A stretch of 16,865 nt of DNA from the NCBI GenBank assembly GCA_025356795.1, contig JANXRR010000268.1, forward strand, positions 1 to 16,865, in the 5' to 3' direction. Shown one piece after another: positions 1 to 7,379 of the stretch; positions within the stretch are counted from its first letter, which is position 1; the number at the start of each line of letters is the position of its first letter. The DNA comes from Bacteroidia bacterium. Its GTDB lineage: Bacteria > Bacteroidota > Bacteroidia > Cytophagales > Cyclobacteriaceae. The position numbers were made by a program, and so were the translations under genes. The notes under the pieces were generated by a model that ran no database searches, was not told the origin of the DNA, and saw only the letters and a program-made list of their open reading frames with translations.

Positions 1-953
1 TGTTTCTCTAAACAGCTGCCTGCACCAAACCAAGCTTCGTCATACATGGGGTCAAGCTTGGATGATTTCTGAAAATACTTTAAGCCAAGATCATATTGGC
101 TCAAATTTTCATAAGCGGCACCAATGCAGCAATATACTTCAGGGCTGGGGCCTTCTATCTCAATAGTCTTTTTAAATGAATCGAGTGCTTTGGTATACTG
201 CTCAAGATTCATGAAGGTATTACCCATATTGAAATGAGCCGATGCGAAATTCTCATCGATGGCCAGCGCATACTCATAGGCTTCAAGAGCTTCGTTATAT
301 TTCTCAAGCTTATTGCTTACTATGCCCAAATTATACCAAGCCGCAGCAGAGAAGGGATCTTCGTCAATAAACTTTTTATAATATGAAAGACTTCCTTCCA
401 ACTGCCCCACCACATCCAAGCAAAAAGCTAATTCATACAATGAGCCTTCATGACTTAAGTTGAGCTCTATTGATTTTTTATATGCATCAATAGCTAAGTC
501 ATATTGCTCTTGGCTTTGATGTGCAAGACCTATGTTATAATAAATATCATCTTGTTCATCGTCATCAAACTCGAGTGCTTCTTTGTAGATGGCAATGGCA
601 TCATCAAATTTTCCTTGCAATGAAAAAATAGAACCTATGGAGATATACACATCAATATCAGATGGATTTAGATTTCTTGCTCGTTCCAATAGTTCGAGTG
701 CTTCATCATACTCTTCTAGATGAGAAAGAACTTGTGCTTTGATGGTAATAAAATCGGTGGAGAAAGGGAAAAGATCCATGGCTTCATTTACAGCCAAGAG
801 TGCTTTTTTAAACTTACTTTTCTCCAGGTAATAATCAATAATGGTTTCGTAGGCATCTATGTCGAAGAAGCTATTGAGGTTTTTTTTGTGATTGTCTTCA
901 AAGCGCTTGATCAATTCCTCTTCCTCTTCTCTTTTCCTGAATTCGTGGGCCAT
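1..953 (-). CDS. TPR-repeat protein, C-terminus beyond the left edge
   Basis: An open minus-strand frame runs from an ATG at 953 to the window edge without a stop, giving 317 visible residues. It begins MAHEFRKREEEEELIKRF, a highly charged N-terminus with no signal peptide, so it is probably cytoplasmic. From about residue 28 the protein is a continuous array of 34-residue tetratricopeptide units: about eight complete ones and the start of a ninth. They show the usual small/aromatic residue pattern (for example YYNIGLAHQSQEQYDLAIDA and WYNLGIVSNKLEKYNEALEA). TPR arrays are protein-interaction scaffolds; no catalytic domain is visible and the partner is unknown. It lies 112 bp downstream of the epimerase gene on the same strand, so it may be the last gene of that operon or have its own promoter. 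No clear ribosome binding site is seen before the ATG. The repeat assignment is secure; the cellular role is not known. Confidence 0.9.
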   Translation of the reverse strand, partial: MAHEFRKREEEEELIKRFEDNHKKNLNSFFDIDAYETIIDYYLEKSKFKKALLAVNEAMDLFPFSTDFITIKAQVLSHLEEYDEALELLERARNLNPSDIDVYISIGSIFSLQGKFDDAIAIYKEALEFDDDEQDDIYYNIGLAHQSQEQYDLAIDAYKKSIELNLSHEGSLYELAFCLDVVGQLEGSLSYYKKFIDEDPFSAAAWYNLGIVSNKLEKYNEALEAYEYALAIDENFASAHFNMGNTFMNLEQYTKALDSFKKTIEIEGPSPEVYCCIGAAYENLSQYDLGLKYFQKSSKLDPMYDEAWFGAGSCLEK

Positions 954-1065
954 GCTCAAAAGGGTTTGCCTAAAATAGGTAAAAATTATTTGTCAATAAA
1001 ATAAAATCGTCCCGATCTACGTGGGTCAAAGATCACCTAATAAAAGTGATAGGTCAATATTGCAG

Positions 1066-2055
1066 TTAATGTTTGTTTGTGTTATTGTTTGCCAAATAAT
1101 ACTGGCAGCACCAATCTAATGTGTGCTCGAGGGGTTTAAATTTCATATCGAGTTCATTTATAGCCTTTTGGTTGCTGTAGTGAAAAGTTTCGCGTGCCAA
1201 TTTTGCTGTTTGTTTTGTTACCAAAGGCTCTGATCTTGTTACGGTAGATCTAAAAAATTCTGCTTTTAATGCAAGTGAGGTTAAAAAAGGAGTGGCCAAT
1301 ATGGAAGGTGCTTTTTTACCAAATCTTTTTGCTATTTCTTTAAAAAGTTGTTGGCTGCTAATTGATCCCCCATTGGCAATAAATCTTTTTCCGCTATTAT
1401 TTTTTTGGTAGATTTTCATAATCAAGTCTGCTACATCTCTTACATCAACATAGTTGAAAGTGCCCGAGGAATAGAATTTATTTTCATCCCACACATACTT
1501 AAAAAGTGCGGCACTGCTGCGTATCCATGGCCCTTGTGCAAGAATTATAGAAGGATTGACGATCGAAATCTGTAATCCTTCTTCCTGGCCTCTATACACT
1601 TCCAATTCAGCTTGGTATTTTGATTTGGCGTAATCTGTATTGTAAGGGCTATCTACCCATTTGCTCTTTTCATCAATAGTCTCAATGCTTTTTTCTCTGC
1701 CTAAAGCAGCCACAGAGCTTACATGTATTAAGCGAGGAACTTTTAATGCAAGGCATGCATTTACAACGTTCTTAGTTCCCTCCACATTAACTTCAAAAAT
1801 CTCGTTCGCCCTTTTAGAATTAAAGGAAACAAGTGCCGCTGTATGAATTACAGTTGTTACCCCTTTAAAGCCATCCAACAAAGTTGAGCTATCTAAAATG
1901 TTTACATCTCTATACCTTATGTTGGGTGCGTAAGATGCCAGTAAATCAATATTACTATTCACTCTTTTGAGAGCCACAAAATCAATGGAATCATCTATAA
2001 GTTGCTTTATAATGGCACTACCCAGCAATCCATTGGCTCCAGTAACGGCTACCAT
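1066..2055 (-). CDS. NAD-dependent epimerase/dehydratase (extended SDR family)
   Basis: This 329-residue protein has the extended short-chain dehydrogenase layout. The N-terminal Rossmann glycine motif TGANGLLG is at residues 5-12, and an acidic DVNILD segment after the fourth strand is near 50-55. HTAA is at 71-74, a catalytic-type serine pair at 113-114, and the YxxxK pair at Y142/K146 (YAKSK). The family uses NAD(P) to epimerise, dehydrate or reduce nucleotide sugars, or to reduce hydroxysteroid- and flavonol-like substrates. The substrate cannot be read from the sequence, and the C-terminal half resembles the dihydroflavonol-reductase/WcaG-like group more than a defined sugar epimerase. 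Its ATG lies 2 bases after the stop of the upstream phosphatase gene, so the two are almost certainly co-transcribed and probably translationally coupled. Membership in an operon with a CpsB-type phosphatase hints at surface polysaccharide work, which is inference only. Confidence 0.9.
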   Translation of the reverse strand: MVAVTGANGLLGSAIIKQLIDDSIDFVALKRVNSNIDLLASYAPNIRYRDVNILDSSTLLDGFKGVTTVIHTAALVSFNSKRANEIFEVNVEGTKNVVNACLALKVPRLIHVSSVAALGREKSIETIDEKSKWVDSPYNTDYAKSKYQAELEVYRGQEEGLQISIVNPSIILAQGPWIRSSAALFKYVWDENKFYSSGTFNYVDVRDVADLIMKIYQKNNSGKRFIANGGSISSQQLFKEIAKRFGKKAPSILATPFLTSLALKAEFFRSTVTRSEPLVTKQTAKLARETFHYSNQKAINELDMKFKPLEHTLDWCCQYYLANNNTNKH

Positions 2056-2057
2056 AG

Positions 2058-2780
2058 TTAGAGATTATGATTCAAAAGAGGCAAATTCATAGCCTTAATG
2101 AAGTACTTATTTTTTTTTGCTTTATCAGCCACTTTAGCCTGATTCATTGTGTGGCAATCCGTTCCTAGAAATTCTATCCAACCCTTGTCAATTAACTGGT
2201 AAGCCATTTTTTGAATGGGTCGAGAATAGAAGCCCACCAGGGAGGGAAGATTAATTTGAAACATAACACCTCTGTCTCTAAGGTCAGCTGCTTTCTCTAA
2301 GTTCATATAAACGTAGCGCTCCGGGTGGGCCATAATAAGTTTATAACCAGCTGAAGAGGCTTTGAAAATAAAATCCTTTAATACAAAAGGTTCGGAAATA
2401 AAATTAGTCTCAAAAAGCAAATAGTTTTTCCCAAAGGTTAAGAGTGGCTCTCCACTTTCAATCTTTTCCATTAGCGATTCATCCAGGTAGTATTCGGCAG
2501 CCGCCTCTATTTTTACCTGAACATTTTTCTCTTTCAAAAAGAGTCTTACTTCTTCAAGTTTACTAAGAATAATTTCCGAAGTGTTTGGGTAGCGATCGCT
2601 CATTACGTGAGGTGTAGTAATAAAGCGAGTGTAACCCGATTCCATCAATTGAGTTATTACCTCGTAACTTTCTTCTAGTGTCTTTACTCCGTCATCAATT
2701 CCTGGCAATAGGTGAGAGTGAATATCCGCCAGTAATGGATAGGCAATTGTTTCCGTTTTAGATTTAAAGAATGAGAGCAC
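2058..2780 (-). CDS. CpsB/YwqE-type tyrosine-protein phosphatase (PHP domain)
   Basis: The 240-residue protein is a PHP-fold metal-dependent phosphatase of the CpsB/CapC/YwqE type, which dephosphorylates bacterial tyrosine kinases that control capsule or exopolysaccharide export. Metal-binding motifs are all present: H21 and H23 in DIHSHLLPGIDDG, H58 in TPHV, E96 in AAAEYY, H152 in AHPERY, and D208/H210 in GTDCH. The start is a GTG at 2780. It is preferred because the short MLSFFKSK-type leader before the first metal motif is what relatives have, and no ATG lies between it and the motif. There is no signal peptide, so the enzyme should be cytosolic. It is the first gene of a minus-strand operon with the epimerase. 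A partner tyrosine kinase (Wzc-like) is not in the window. A clear promoter was not recognised in the 150 bp upstream. Confidence 0.93.
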   Translation of the reverse strand: MLSFFKSKTETIAYPLLADIHSHLLPGIDDGVKTLEESYEVITQLMESGYTRFITTPHVMSDRYPNTSEIILSKLEEVRLFLKEKNVQVKIEAAAEYYLDESLMEKIESGEPLLTFGKNYLLFETNFISEPFVLKDFIFKASSAGYKLIMAHPERYVYMNLEKAADLRDRGVMFQINLPSLVGFYSRPIQKMAYQLIDKGWIEFLGTDCHTMNQAKVADKAKKNKYFIKAMNLPLLNHNL

Positions 2781-2913
2781 GTTCTTTTAAGTTGTTTTTA
2801 TTTATCTAAGAGTAATGCTTCAAGCGGCATGCCCGAGGACATTAAAATCAGTAAATTTTCGCAAGGTAGAAAAAAGTAGTGTCACAGTCTTAAGCTTTCT
2901 ACCGACAAAGTAC

Positions 2914-2921
2914 TACGTTTG
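2914..2921 (+). promoter_or_regulatory. Putative -7 box (TACGTTTG) for hflX
   Basis: TACGTTTG matches the Bacteroidota -7 consensus TAnnTTTG exactly and ends 10 bases before the hflX ATG at 2932, which predicts a 5' leader of only a few bases. No convincing TTG -33 element is seen 17-23 bases upstream, so the call is moderate. Its position supports the downstream ATG as the true start. The box overlaps the perfect palindrome GTTTGCAAAC at 2917-2926. Confidence 0.4.
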
Positions 2922-2931
2922 CAAACAGACC

Positions 2932-4125
2932 ATGGAAAAAGAACAGAACAAAGCCGTTTTAGTTGCCCTTATTACCGGAAAAGAGGAGCATGATGAAACG
3001 CTAGAACATCTTGACGAACTCGCTTTTTTGGCCGAAACAGCGGGGATAAAGACATTGAAACAGTTTACCCAACGCCTTTCCCACCCCGATGTGCGCACCT
3101 TTGTGGGCAAAGGTAAACTAGAAGAAATCAAAAATTTCGTATTCACAAAAGGTGTATCTAATGTAATTTTTGATGACGATTTAAGCCCCTCGCAACTTCG
3201 CAACTTAGAAAAAGAACTAAATCCAGAAAATCGGGAAGAGTTTAAAGTAAGAATTTATGACCGAAGCCTTTTGATACTTGATATTTTTGTTTTGCGTGCT
3301 CAAACGGCACAAGCTCGAACACAAGTAGAACTGGCCATGAACCAATATTTATTGCCTCGCTTAACGCGATTATGGACTCACCTAGAACGCCAGCGTGGAG
3401 GAACAGGAACTCGAGGTGGATCCGGAGAAAAGGAAATTGAAACCGACAGGCGTGTTATTAAAGCGGACATCAAAGCGCTCAAGGAAGAGTTAGAAAAGAT
3501 TGATAAACAACGACAAACTCAACGCAAATCAAGAACCAGCATTGTCAGGATTTCCTTTGTGGGATATACCAACGTGGGTAAATCAACGCTCATGAACTTG
3601 CTATCCAAAGCAAATGTAAAAGCAGAGAACAAACTCTTCGCGACAGTAGATGCCACCGTGAGAAAGGTAGTGATTGGCGATATTCCTTTTTTACTTTCGG
3701 ATACAGTAGGGTTTATCCGCAAACTGCCACATCATTTGATTGAATCCTTTAAATCAACCCTGGATGAAGTGCGTGAGGCCGACTTGCTTTTGCACGTAGC
3801 CGACATTGCCCATCCTTTCCATAAAAACCACATTGAAGTAGTAATAAAAACGCTTGGTGAGATTGGAGCAGGAAACATTCCCGTTGTGTTGATTCTCAAC
3901 AAGATAGACTTGCTAGAAAAAACGGAAGAGCCCATCAATTGGGAAGAACAGAAGGGATACTATCGCTCATTGGGTTTCGATCAAGTGATTTTTGTCTCCG
4001 CCTACGAGAAAGAAAAAATTCAAGAGCTAAAAAAACTGGTGTACGAAGAAGTCAAGAAAAAGCACTTGATGATCTACCCAAATTATCTCGCCCCTCAATA
4101 TGATTGGATGGAGGAGATCGATTGA
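2932..4125 (+). CDS. hflX: Ribosome-associated GTPase HflX
   Basis: HflX is a GTPase that binds the 50S subunit and splits stalled or hibernating 70S ribosomes, notably under heat stress. With the ATG at 2932 the protein has 397 residues. The N-terminal HflX domain contains HPDVRTFVGKGKLEE near residue 50, followed by the glycine-rich linker GGTGTRGGSGEKEIETDRR and a charged coiled coil. The G domain has G1 GYTNVGKST at 211-219, G3 DTVGF at 257-261 and G4 NKID at 323-326. The frame is open back to an ATG at 2815. However, the extra 39 residues are unlike the family, while MEKEQNKAVLVAL fits the usual N-terminus, so 2932 was chosen. The gene diverges from the cpsB operon and sits just after a TAnnTTTG box. 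The permease gene follows 57 bp downstream and may be co-transcribed. Confidence 0.96.
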   Translation: MEKEQNKAVLVALITGKEEHDETLEHLDELAFLAETAGIKTLKQFTQRLSHPDVRTFVGKGKLEEIKNFVFTKGVSNVIFDDDLSPSQLRNLEKELNPENREEFKVRIYDRSLLILDIFVLRAQTAQARTQVELAMNQYLLPRLTRLWTHLERQRGGTGTRGGSGEKEIETDRRVIKADIKALKEELEKIDKQRQTQRKSRTSIVRISFVGYTNVGKSTLMNLLSKANVKAENKLFATVDATVRKVVIGDIPFLLSDTVGFIRKLPHHLIESFKSTLDEVREADLLLHVADIAHPFHKNHIEVVIKTLGEIGAGNIPVVLILNKIDLLEKTEEPINWEEQKGYYRSLGFDQVIFVSAYEKEKIQELKKLVYEEVKKKHLMIYPNYLAPQYDWMEEID

Positions 4126-4182
4126 TTATTTACTTTCACTTTCTATCTTCAAGCTTTCAAAACCTACTTCAATTTGTGACCA

Positions 4183-5580
4183 ATGACAGAAACTACCTTC
4201 AAACCACGCCTTGGCCTGTGGGATGCCACCATGATTGTATCAGGCTCAATGATAGGCTCAGGTTTTTTTATTGTAAGTGCTGATATGACCCGTACACTGG
4301 GAAGCCCTGGCTGGCTTATGTTGGCGTGGGTCGTTACCGCTATTATGACCATTTCAGCTGCAGTAAGTTATGGCGAGCTGAGTTCCATGTTCCCCAAAGC
4401 TGGAGGCCAATATATTTATTTGAAAGAGGCGTTCAACCCCTTGCTTGCCTTCTTGTACGGGTGGAGCTTATTTGCCGTTATTCAAACCGGTACAATTGCG
4501 GCTGTAGGTGTAGCGTTTTCAAAGTTCACGGCTTACTTAGTGCCAAGTGTGAGCGAGGATCTTGTGCTTGTTAATCTAGGCTTCATGAGTATTTCTCCAG
4601 CACAAATACTTTCTATCGTTGTTATTTTACTACTTACCTTTTTTAATACCCGTGGGGTGCAAGGAGGCAAGATGCTCCAGACCATTTTTACACTAATTAA
4701 ATTGATAAGCCTTTTTGGGTTGATTGCTTTTGGGTTTATCATGATGGACTCCAATGTATTTGCTGCCAACTGGAGCGATGCCTGGAACCTACATAAAATC
4801 AATACTGATGGTTCGTTTGAAAAATATGGAGTGATTGCCGCCATTGGTGCTTTTGCAACCGCCATGGTGGGCTCTATCTTTAGCAGTGATGCGTGGAATA
4901 ACGTTACCTTTATTGCCGGAGAAATTAAGAACCCTAAACGTAATATTGGCTTAAGCCTTTTCTTTGGAACCCTTATTGTTGGCGTCATTTATATACTGGC
5001 AAACATTATGTACACCGCAGTGCTGCCAATGAATGAAATAGCGTTTGCTGCAAAGGACAGAGTGGCGGTAACAGCAGCCAATATAATCTTTGGATCCATT
5101 GGCACAGTATTGATTGCAGTTATGATTATGATCTCTACTTTTAGTTGCATCAATGGATTGGTGTTAGCAGGTGCACGCGTGTATTATGCGATGGCCAAAG
5201 ATGGGCTCTTCTTCAAGAAAGCAGGCGAGTTGAATGAATTTTCGGTACCTCAGTTGGCACTGTGGGTTCAAGGCATATTGGCAAGTGTTTGGTGCTTGAG
5301 CGGCAAGTATGGCGATTTGCTCGACATGGTTTCGTTTATAGTAATCCTATTTTGCATACTTACCATTTTTGGGATTTTTGTGTTGCGCAGAAAAAGACCT
5401 GAAGCAGAGCGACCGTACAAAGCCTTTGGATACCCTTGGTTGGCGAGCCTTTATTTACTAATGGGCTCAGCCTTTTGTAGCTTTTTGATTATCAACAAAC
5501 CTACCTACGCTGGTGGTGGACTGGTAATCACATTGATTGGAATACCACTTTATTATTGGGCTGTGAGGAATAAGAAGTAA
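4183..5580 (+). CDS. APC-superfamily amino acid permease
   Basis: This 465-residue polytopic membrane protein belongs to the amino acid/polyamine/organocation (APC) superfamily, which moves amino acids across the inner membrane by proton symport or exchange. The first helix carries the family's unwound substrate-binding motif as GSMIGSGFF at residues 21-29. It is followed by the conserved AGGQYIYLKEAF stretch after helix 2 and by roughly twelve hydrophobic segments. The loop NVTFIAGEIKNPKRNIGLSL is typical of the LAT/YfnA-like members. The C-terminal RRKRPEAERPYKAFGYPW segment before the final helices is also characteristic. The substrate is not predictable. The ATG at 4183 is preceded by only a poor match to a promoter (TCAATTTG), so it may depend on hflX transcription. 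It converges on the rmlD-like gene with only 9 bp between stop codons. Confidence 0.92.
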   Translation: MTETTFKPRLGLWDATMIVSGSMIGSGFFIVSADMTRTLGSPGWLMLAWVVTAIMTISAAVSYGELSSMFPKAGGQYIYLKEAFNPLLAFLYGWSLFAVIQTGTIAAVGVAFSKFTAYLVPSVSEDLVLVNLGFMSISPAQILSIVVILLLTFFNTRGVQGGKMLQTIFTLIKLISLFGLIAFGFIMMDSNVFAANWSDAWNLHKINTDGSFEKYGVIAAIGAFATAMVGSIFSSDAWNNVTFIAGEIKNPKRNIGLSLFFGTLIVGVIYILANIMYTAVLPMNEIAFAAKDRVAVTAANIIFGSIGTVLIAVMIMISTFSCINGLVLAGARVYYAMAKDGLFFKKAGELNEFSVPQLALWVQGILASVWCLSGKYGDLLDMVSFIVILFCILTIFGIFVLRRKRPEAERPYKAFGYPWLASLYLLMGSAFCSFLIINKPTYAGGGLVITLIGIPLYYWAVRNKK

Positions 5581-5590
5581 TTTTCTTATT
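5569..5590. terminator. Possible bidirectional terminator dyad between convergent genes
   Basis: An 8-bp perfect inverted repeat (AATAAGAA at 5569-5576, TTCTTATT at 5583-5590, six-base loop) spans the two convergent stop codons. It is AT-rich and lacks a long T tract, so it would be a weak intrinsic terminator. Its symmetric position, and the absence of any other candidate between the genes, are the main support. Confidence 0.3.
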
Positions 5591-6480
5591 TAAAGCTGAC
5601 TGGCCAGTACTTCCAACCCTTCTCTAAAAGAATGAGGTTTATATCCTAGTTCCCTTTTTGCTTTAGTTATTATGAAGCCAGTTTTCGGTGGACGCTTGGC
5701 TGGTTGTTTAAATTGAGTGGAGTCTGTCTGGTTGATCAGTTCCTTAGTTAGTTGAAAGAAGTCGGCTGTTTGAATAGCAATGTCATAAGGTGTCATCATT
5801 TCTTCTCCTGAAATATTGAAAATACCCATTGCTTTTTTCTGAGCAGCCAATACACAACCCATAGCGAGGTCTTCAGCAAGAGTTGGTGTGCGCCATTGAT
5901 CGTTTACCACATTGATCTTCTTACCTTCTTCCAGACTTTTCTTTACCCATAGCACAATGTTGCTGCGGCTCATATCTTTCGTAACACCATAAACCAAAAC
6001 AGTTCTTACTATTGCCCAACTCAGCTGACTTTTAATTACTGCTTGCTCACCTGCCAGTTTACTTTCACCATAATAACTTATTGGATTAGGTATAGCCAAT
6101 TCATCCAATGGTCCATGTGTTCCATCAAAAATAAAATCCGTGGAAACATGAATAAAGTGTGCATTTACTTTAGCCGCAGCCTTTACTAAAAAATCAACTG
6201 CAGTTACATTGTTAAGCCAGCAAGCTTCACGTTCTGTTTCGCATTGATCAACTTGTGTCATAGCAGCAGTATGAATGATAACTTCTGGTTTTTCAGTTGA
6301 TACTACTGCTTCTAATTGAGGTTGATTCGTCACGTCCATTGGAACAAATCTTCCTCTTTCTAATTTAATACTTAAAGCGCTTCGAGTAGTAGCAACTAAA
6401 TCAACGTTCGTATCCTTATCAAGTAGCAAACATAACTTTTGACCTAAAAGTCCATTGGCACCTGTGACTAAAATTTTCAT
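5590..6480 (-). CDS. SDR-family sugar-nucleotide reductase, RmlD-like
   Basis: This 296-residue protein resembles dTDP-4-dehydrorhamnose reductase (RmlD/RfbD), which makes the last step of dTDP-L-rhamnose synthesis. The Rossmann motif TGANGLLG is at residues 6-13, with HTAAMTQVDQCE at 70-81, the HVSTDFIFDG segment at 111-120, and the active-site YxxxK at Y137/K141 (YYGESK). VRTVLVYG then matches the family core, and the length is usual for RmlD. No rmlA, rmlB or rmlC is present nearby. This leaves open a related NAD(P)-dependent reductase acting on another sugar nucleotide or, as with some RmlD paralogues, the MAT2B-like non-rhamnose group. Its ATG lies 6 bp after the cyclophilin stop, so it is the last gene of a tight minus-strand unit. 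No local regulatory site was seen. Confidence 0.82.
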   Translation of the reverse strand: MKILVTGANGLLGQKLCLLLDKDTNVDLVATTRSALSIKLERGRFVPMDVTNQPQLEAVVSTEKPEVIIHTAAMTQVDQCETEREACWLNNVTAVDFLVKAAAKVNAHFIHVSTDFIFDGTHGPLDELAIPNPISYYGESKLAGEQAVIKSQLSWAIVRTVLVYGVTKDMSRSNIVLWVKKSLEEGKKINVVNDQWRTPTLAEDLAMGCVLAAQKKAMGIFNISGEEMMTPYDIAIQTADFFQLTKELINQTDSTQFKQPAKRPPKTGFIITKAKRELGYKPHSFREGLEVLASQL

Positions 6481-6486
6481 ATGTTA

Positions 6487-7356
6487 TTATTTTTTCGGGT
6501 AGACGTATCCAAACTCTTTTGTTATTTTTTGCCTCGACATCTCTTTCACCGTTATGGTCATAGCAAAATCGTCAACGGGCCGATCAGTGTTATCTGTATG
6601 GAGCATGGCGATCTTGTCAATGATATCCAGACCTTTAATGATTTTTCCAAAAACTGTATACTGGTCATCCAAAAAAGGAGCGCCACCCACGGTGGTATAA
6701 GCTTTTAGCTTCTCGGGTGATACTTCGCGTATTATTTTAGTGTTTGTTTCTTTTTCAATACTTGGAACAAGGGCGAAGACTTTCTTTTGGAAGGCATCTA
6801 TCTCATTATTTCGCTGAAGTTGTGCGAGTGTATCTCTCAATCCTTTGTGAACAGGGTTTTGAAAAAATTGCCGCATGGCTGTACTCAATTGTTGCTGATC
6901 AATTTTTAAATCTTCTACCTCCACCTGACTTAAAACCTGACCCTGTACAATATAGAATTGGCTTCCACTGCTTTCCCTTTTTGGATTTTGTGGGTCATTT
7001 AATCGTGCTGCAGCCATAGCTCCGCGCTCATGAAAAAGCTGGGGCACAATTTCCGATGGAATGGTATAACCTGGCCCGCCATTTCCCAAGGGCTCACCCG
7101 GTTTTATAGTTTTAGAATCAGGGTCGCCCCCTTGAATCATAAACTCTCTAATAACCCGATGAAAAAGTGTGCCATCAAAATAATGCTCTTTTGCAAGCTT
7201 AATAAAATTAGCCTTGTGCTGAGGCGTTTCGTCATAAAGAATCCCTATCATATCACCATATTCGGTTTTTATGGTGATTACAAAATCCTTTTGGTCCTGC
7301 GCACAACCGCTTACAATAAATCCTAAAACAAAAAGGCTTAAGAATTGCTTAATCAT
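6487..7356 (-). CDS. Lipoprotein cyclophilin-type peptidyl-prolyl isomerase
   Basis: The protein is a cyclophilin that catalyses proline cis-trans isomerisation and is predicted to be anchored in the envelope. The N-terminus MIKQFLSLFVLGFIVSGC ends in a lipobox (V15-S16-G17-C18). The cyclophilin core keeps the catalytic signature FHRVIREFMIQGGD at 65-78 (R67, F72, M73, Q75) and GSQFYIVQG at 131-139. The usual active-site tryptophan position is F228 (APFLDDQYTVFG). An insertion of about 80 residues (141-221), predicted to be helical and rich in Gln/Glu/Lys, interrupts the fold between these last two motifs. I chose the ATG at 7356 (289 residues) over an in-frame TTG three codons upstream because it puts a normal basic n-region directly at the start. 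The gene follows holB by 23 bp and precedes the rmlD-like gene by 6 bp. Confidence 0.92.
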   Translation of the reverse strand: MIKQFLSLFVLGFIVSGCAQDQKDFVITIKTEYGDMIGILYDETPQHKANFIKLAKEHYFDGTLFHRVIREFMIQGGDPDSKTIKPGEPLGNGGPGYTIPSEIVPQLFHERGAMAAARLNDPQNPKRESSGSQFYIVQGQVLSQVEVEDLKIDQQQLSTAMRQFFQNPVHKGLRDTLAQLQRNNEIDAFQKKVFALVPSIEKETNTKIIREVSPEKLKAYTTVGGAPFLDDQYTVFGKIIKGLDIIDKIAMLHTDNTDRPVDDFAMTITVKEMSRQKITKEFGYVYPKK

Positions 7357-7379
7357 AGGTGTCAATTGATATTATGAAA

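Noticed and set aside
720..1004. 94-codon plus-strand frame opposite the TPR gene start
   Set aside because: The minus strand holds a continuous TPR array here, so the plus frame is a shadow.
2815..2931. Possible 39-residue N-terminal extension of HflX from an ATG at 2815
   Set aside because: The extra residues do not resemble the family, and the ATG at 2932 follows a promoter-like box and gives the normal N-terminus.
4533..4988. 151-codon minus-strand frame inside the permease gene
   Set aside because: It is antisense to a clear APC permease and has no domain or start signal.
7357..7365. TTG start adding three residues to the cyclophilin
   Set aside because: The ATG at 7356 gives a normal lipoprotein signal peptide; the extra MTP residues add nothing recognisable.
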